Shown in pieces: positions 62,854 to 64,000 of a stretch of 64,000 bases of DNA (position 1 is the first letter of the stretch; the number at the start of each line of letters is the position of its first letter). The notes beneath the pieces were generated by a model, which saw only the letters and a list, made by a program, of their open reading frames with translations, was not told the DNA's origin and made no database searches. Source of the stretch: Occallatibacter gabretensis (lineage in GTDB: Bacteria; Acidobacteriota; Terriglobia; Terriglobales; Acidobacteriaceae); NCBI RefSeq assembly GCF_001449115.1, contig NZ_LAIJ01000010.1, positions 186,001-250,000 on the forward strand, read 5' to 3'. A program made the position numbers and the translations under genes.

Positions 62854-64000
62854 GTGAGGGATTTGAGAGCGGTGAGAGTGCGGAAGAGCGCGGTTTGGGT
62901 GCTGGTTGCAGCGGTGCTGGCTGCATCGGTTATGGCGCAGGGTGGGGCGCGCGAGGAGGCTGTGCGGCTGAACAATCGCGGCGTGGCGCTGATGAGCCAG
63001 CAGGCGACGGCGAAGGCTGCGGCGAGTTTTGAGGCGGCGCGCAAGGCGGACCGGAAGCTGGCGCGGGCGGCGATCAACGATGGCATTGCGCTGATGACCC
63101 TGCAGAAGCTGGATGAGGCAAAGGTGGCTCTGCAGCAGGCAGTTGAAATCGACCCGAAGAGCGCGGCGGCGTGGTACAACCTGGGGCTGGCGCAACATGC
63201 CGGCAACGAGATGGAAGATGCGCTGAAGAGCTTTCTGGAGGCAACGAAGCTTGATCCGAAGGATGCGGACTCGTTCTACTTTGCGGGCGCGTGTTACCAG
63301 GAGCTGAAGCGGTATGACGAAGCGATTGCGGTTCTGAAGAAGGCGCTCGATATCGATCCGATGCATGCTTCGGCGGAGTTTGGGTTGGCGCGGGCGCTGC
63401 AGCGGGAGGGAAAGACAGATGAGGCTAAGGAGCACTTCAAGCGCTTTCAGCACCTGACGAACGCGAAGATTTCGGCAGCTATTGGGCTGGCGTATGGAGA
63501 GCAAGGACGGCTTTCGCTGGTGATGCCGGTGGAACAAGGCGCGGCGAAGGCTGGCGCGATGATTCCTGTGAAGCTGATGGCTGAGACGATGGGGACGAGT
63601 AAGGCCGCGACGGGAGGCGCCTGCATGATGGACGTGACTGGCGCGGGACAGATGGACCTGGTGCTGATGCAGGCGGGGGCGCAGGCGATTGCGGTGCTGC
63701 ATAAGGGAGCAGATGGGGCGTGGCAGCCGATGGATGCGGAGACTGCGGGGTTGAAGGCTGCGGGGCATGCTGTGGCTTGTGCGGTGGGTGACTACGACGG
63801 CGATGGGTTGAACGACCTGGCGGTGGCGCTGGAGGATGGCGTGCTGCTGTTTCGGAATCTGGGTGGCGGGAAGTTTCAGAATGTGACGGCGGAGGCTGGG
63901 TTGGCGGCGAAGAACCGGCCTACGGGGATCACGTTTGCGGATTATGACCATGATGGGGATTTGGATTTGTTGCTGACGGGGGCTCCGCTGGCTGCGGGCG
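62854..64000 (+). CDS. Exported TPR and FG-GAP (VCBS) repeat protein, cut by the right edge
   Basis: Frame from GTG 62854 open for 382 codons to the window end. A signal peptide (VWVLVAAVLAASVMAQGGAR) is followed by at least five TPR units (AVRLNNRGVALMSQQATAKA, LDEAKVALQQAVEIDPKSAA, YDEAIAVLKKALDIDP) and, from about residue 300, FG-GAP/VCBS calcium-type repeats (GDYDGDGLNDLAVALEDGVL, FADYDHDGDLDLLLTG). Such proteins, often with an ASPIC/UnbV end, are large exported acidobacterial proteins of unknown function. The C-terminus is missing. G-ending codons dominate, unlike the left half of the window. Confidence 0.85.
   Translation, partial: MRDLRAVRVRKSAVWVLVAAVLAASVMAQGGAREEAVRLNNRGVALMSQQATAKAAASFEAARKADRKLARAAINDGIALMTLQKLDEAKVALQQAVEIDPKSAAAWYNLGLAQHAGNEMEDALKSFLEATKLDPKDADSFYFAGACYQELKRYDEAIAVLKKALDIDPMHASAEFGLARALQREGKTDEAKEHFKRFQHLTNAKISAAIGLAYGEQGRLSLVMPVEQGAAKAGAMIPVKLMAETMGTSKAATGGACMMDVTGAGQMDLVLMQAGAQAIAVLHKGADGAWQPMDAETAGLKAAGHAVACAVGDYDGDGLNDLAVALEDGVLLFRNLGGGKFQNVTAEAGLAAKNRPTGITFADYDHDGDLDLLLTGAPLAAG

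Noticed and set aside
62674..63951. 425-codon leftward open frame
   Set aside because: Arg/Leu/His-rich composition; antisense to the clear TPR/FG-GAP frame on the + strand.

Overview
The window looks like chromosomal DNA of an acidobacterium (Acidobacteriaceae/Terriglobia type). The main pointers are a PadR regulator overlapping a 917-residue ADOP-type permease (a gene pair greatly expanded in Acidobacteria), a BshC enzyme of bacillithiol synthesis, high GC with many C-ending codons, and dispersed intergenic repeats of the 'GTCATCCTGAGC' kind. I see no rRNA, tRNA, CRISPR array, prophage or transposase. This is mostly ordinary core and semi-core genome, with small mobile-repeat footprints and some decayed genes. 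Taxonomy is an inference from gene content, not from a marker gene.

Layout. 0-9 kb: threonine breakdown to glycine (tdh, kbl) interrupted by a LytS/LytTR two-component pair, then VOC and beta-propeller proteins and formate-tetrahydrofolate ligase (fhs), which feeds one-carbon metabolism. A 5' fragment of a second fhs copy lies 1.4 kb upstream of the intact gene. 9-18 kb: an HxlR regulator divergent from an SDR, a second SDR, a large DUF4157 (eCIS core) plus M14-peptidase-like fusion, an exported amidohydrolase, a CadC-like regulator, small membrane genes (one a frameshifted remnant) and a YciE ferritin-like protein. 18-28 kb: uppP, then a leftward rnj/NTF2-like/threonine dehydratase/SH3-repeat cluster, a secreted esterase, an S10 peptidase and an acyltransferase with atypical composition. 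28-35 kb: an ATP synthase operon with two b-type subunits, then delta, alpha, gamma, beta and epsilon; subunits a and c are not in the window. 35-48 kb: an exported alpha/beta hydrolase, a DUF59 protein with a polyprenyl synthase, a large membrane protein translationally coupled to a penicillin acylase, several exported unknowns, a GntR regulator, cold-shock protein and NUDIX hydrolase. 48-64 kb: a Tat-exported ferritin-like protein, bshC, a LysR-controlled NAD(P)-binding protein cluster, padR-ADOP, dapD, a NeuC-like UDP-GlcNAc 2-epimerase with a membrane protein, and a TPR/FG-GAP protein cut by the right edge.

The strongest unusual signals are the DUF4157-M14 fusion protein, three in-frame 15-bp copies of the last codons plus stop at the end of dapD, the fhs remnant, a 111-bp inverted-repeat element beside lysR, a palindrome sitting exactly on the padR promoter, a 21-codon membrane micropeptide with a good ribosome-binding site, and a change in strand composition between about 47 and 55 kb that does not follow gene direction. 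I did not find a clear new defence or secretion system; the DUF4157 protein is the best candidate for something undescribed.
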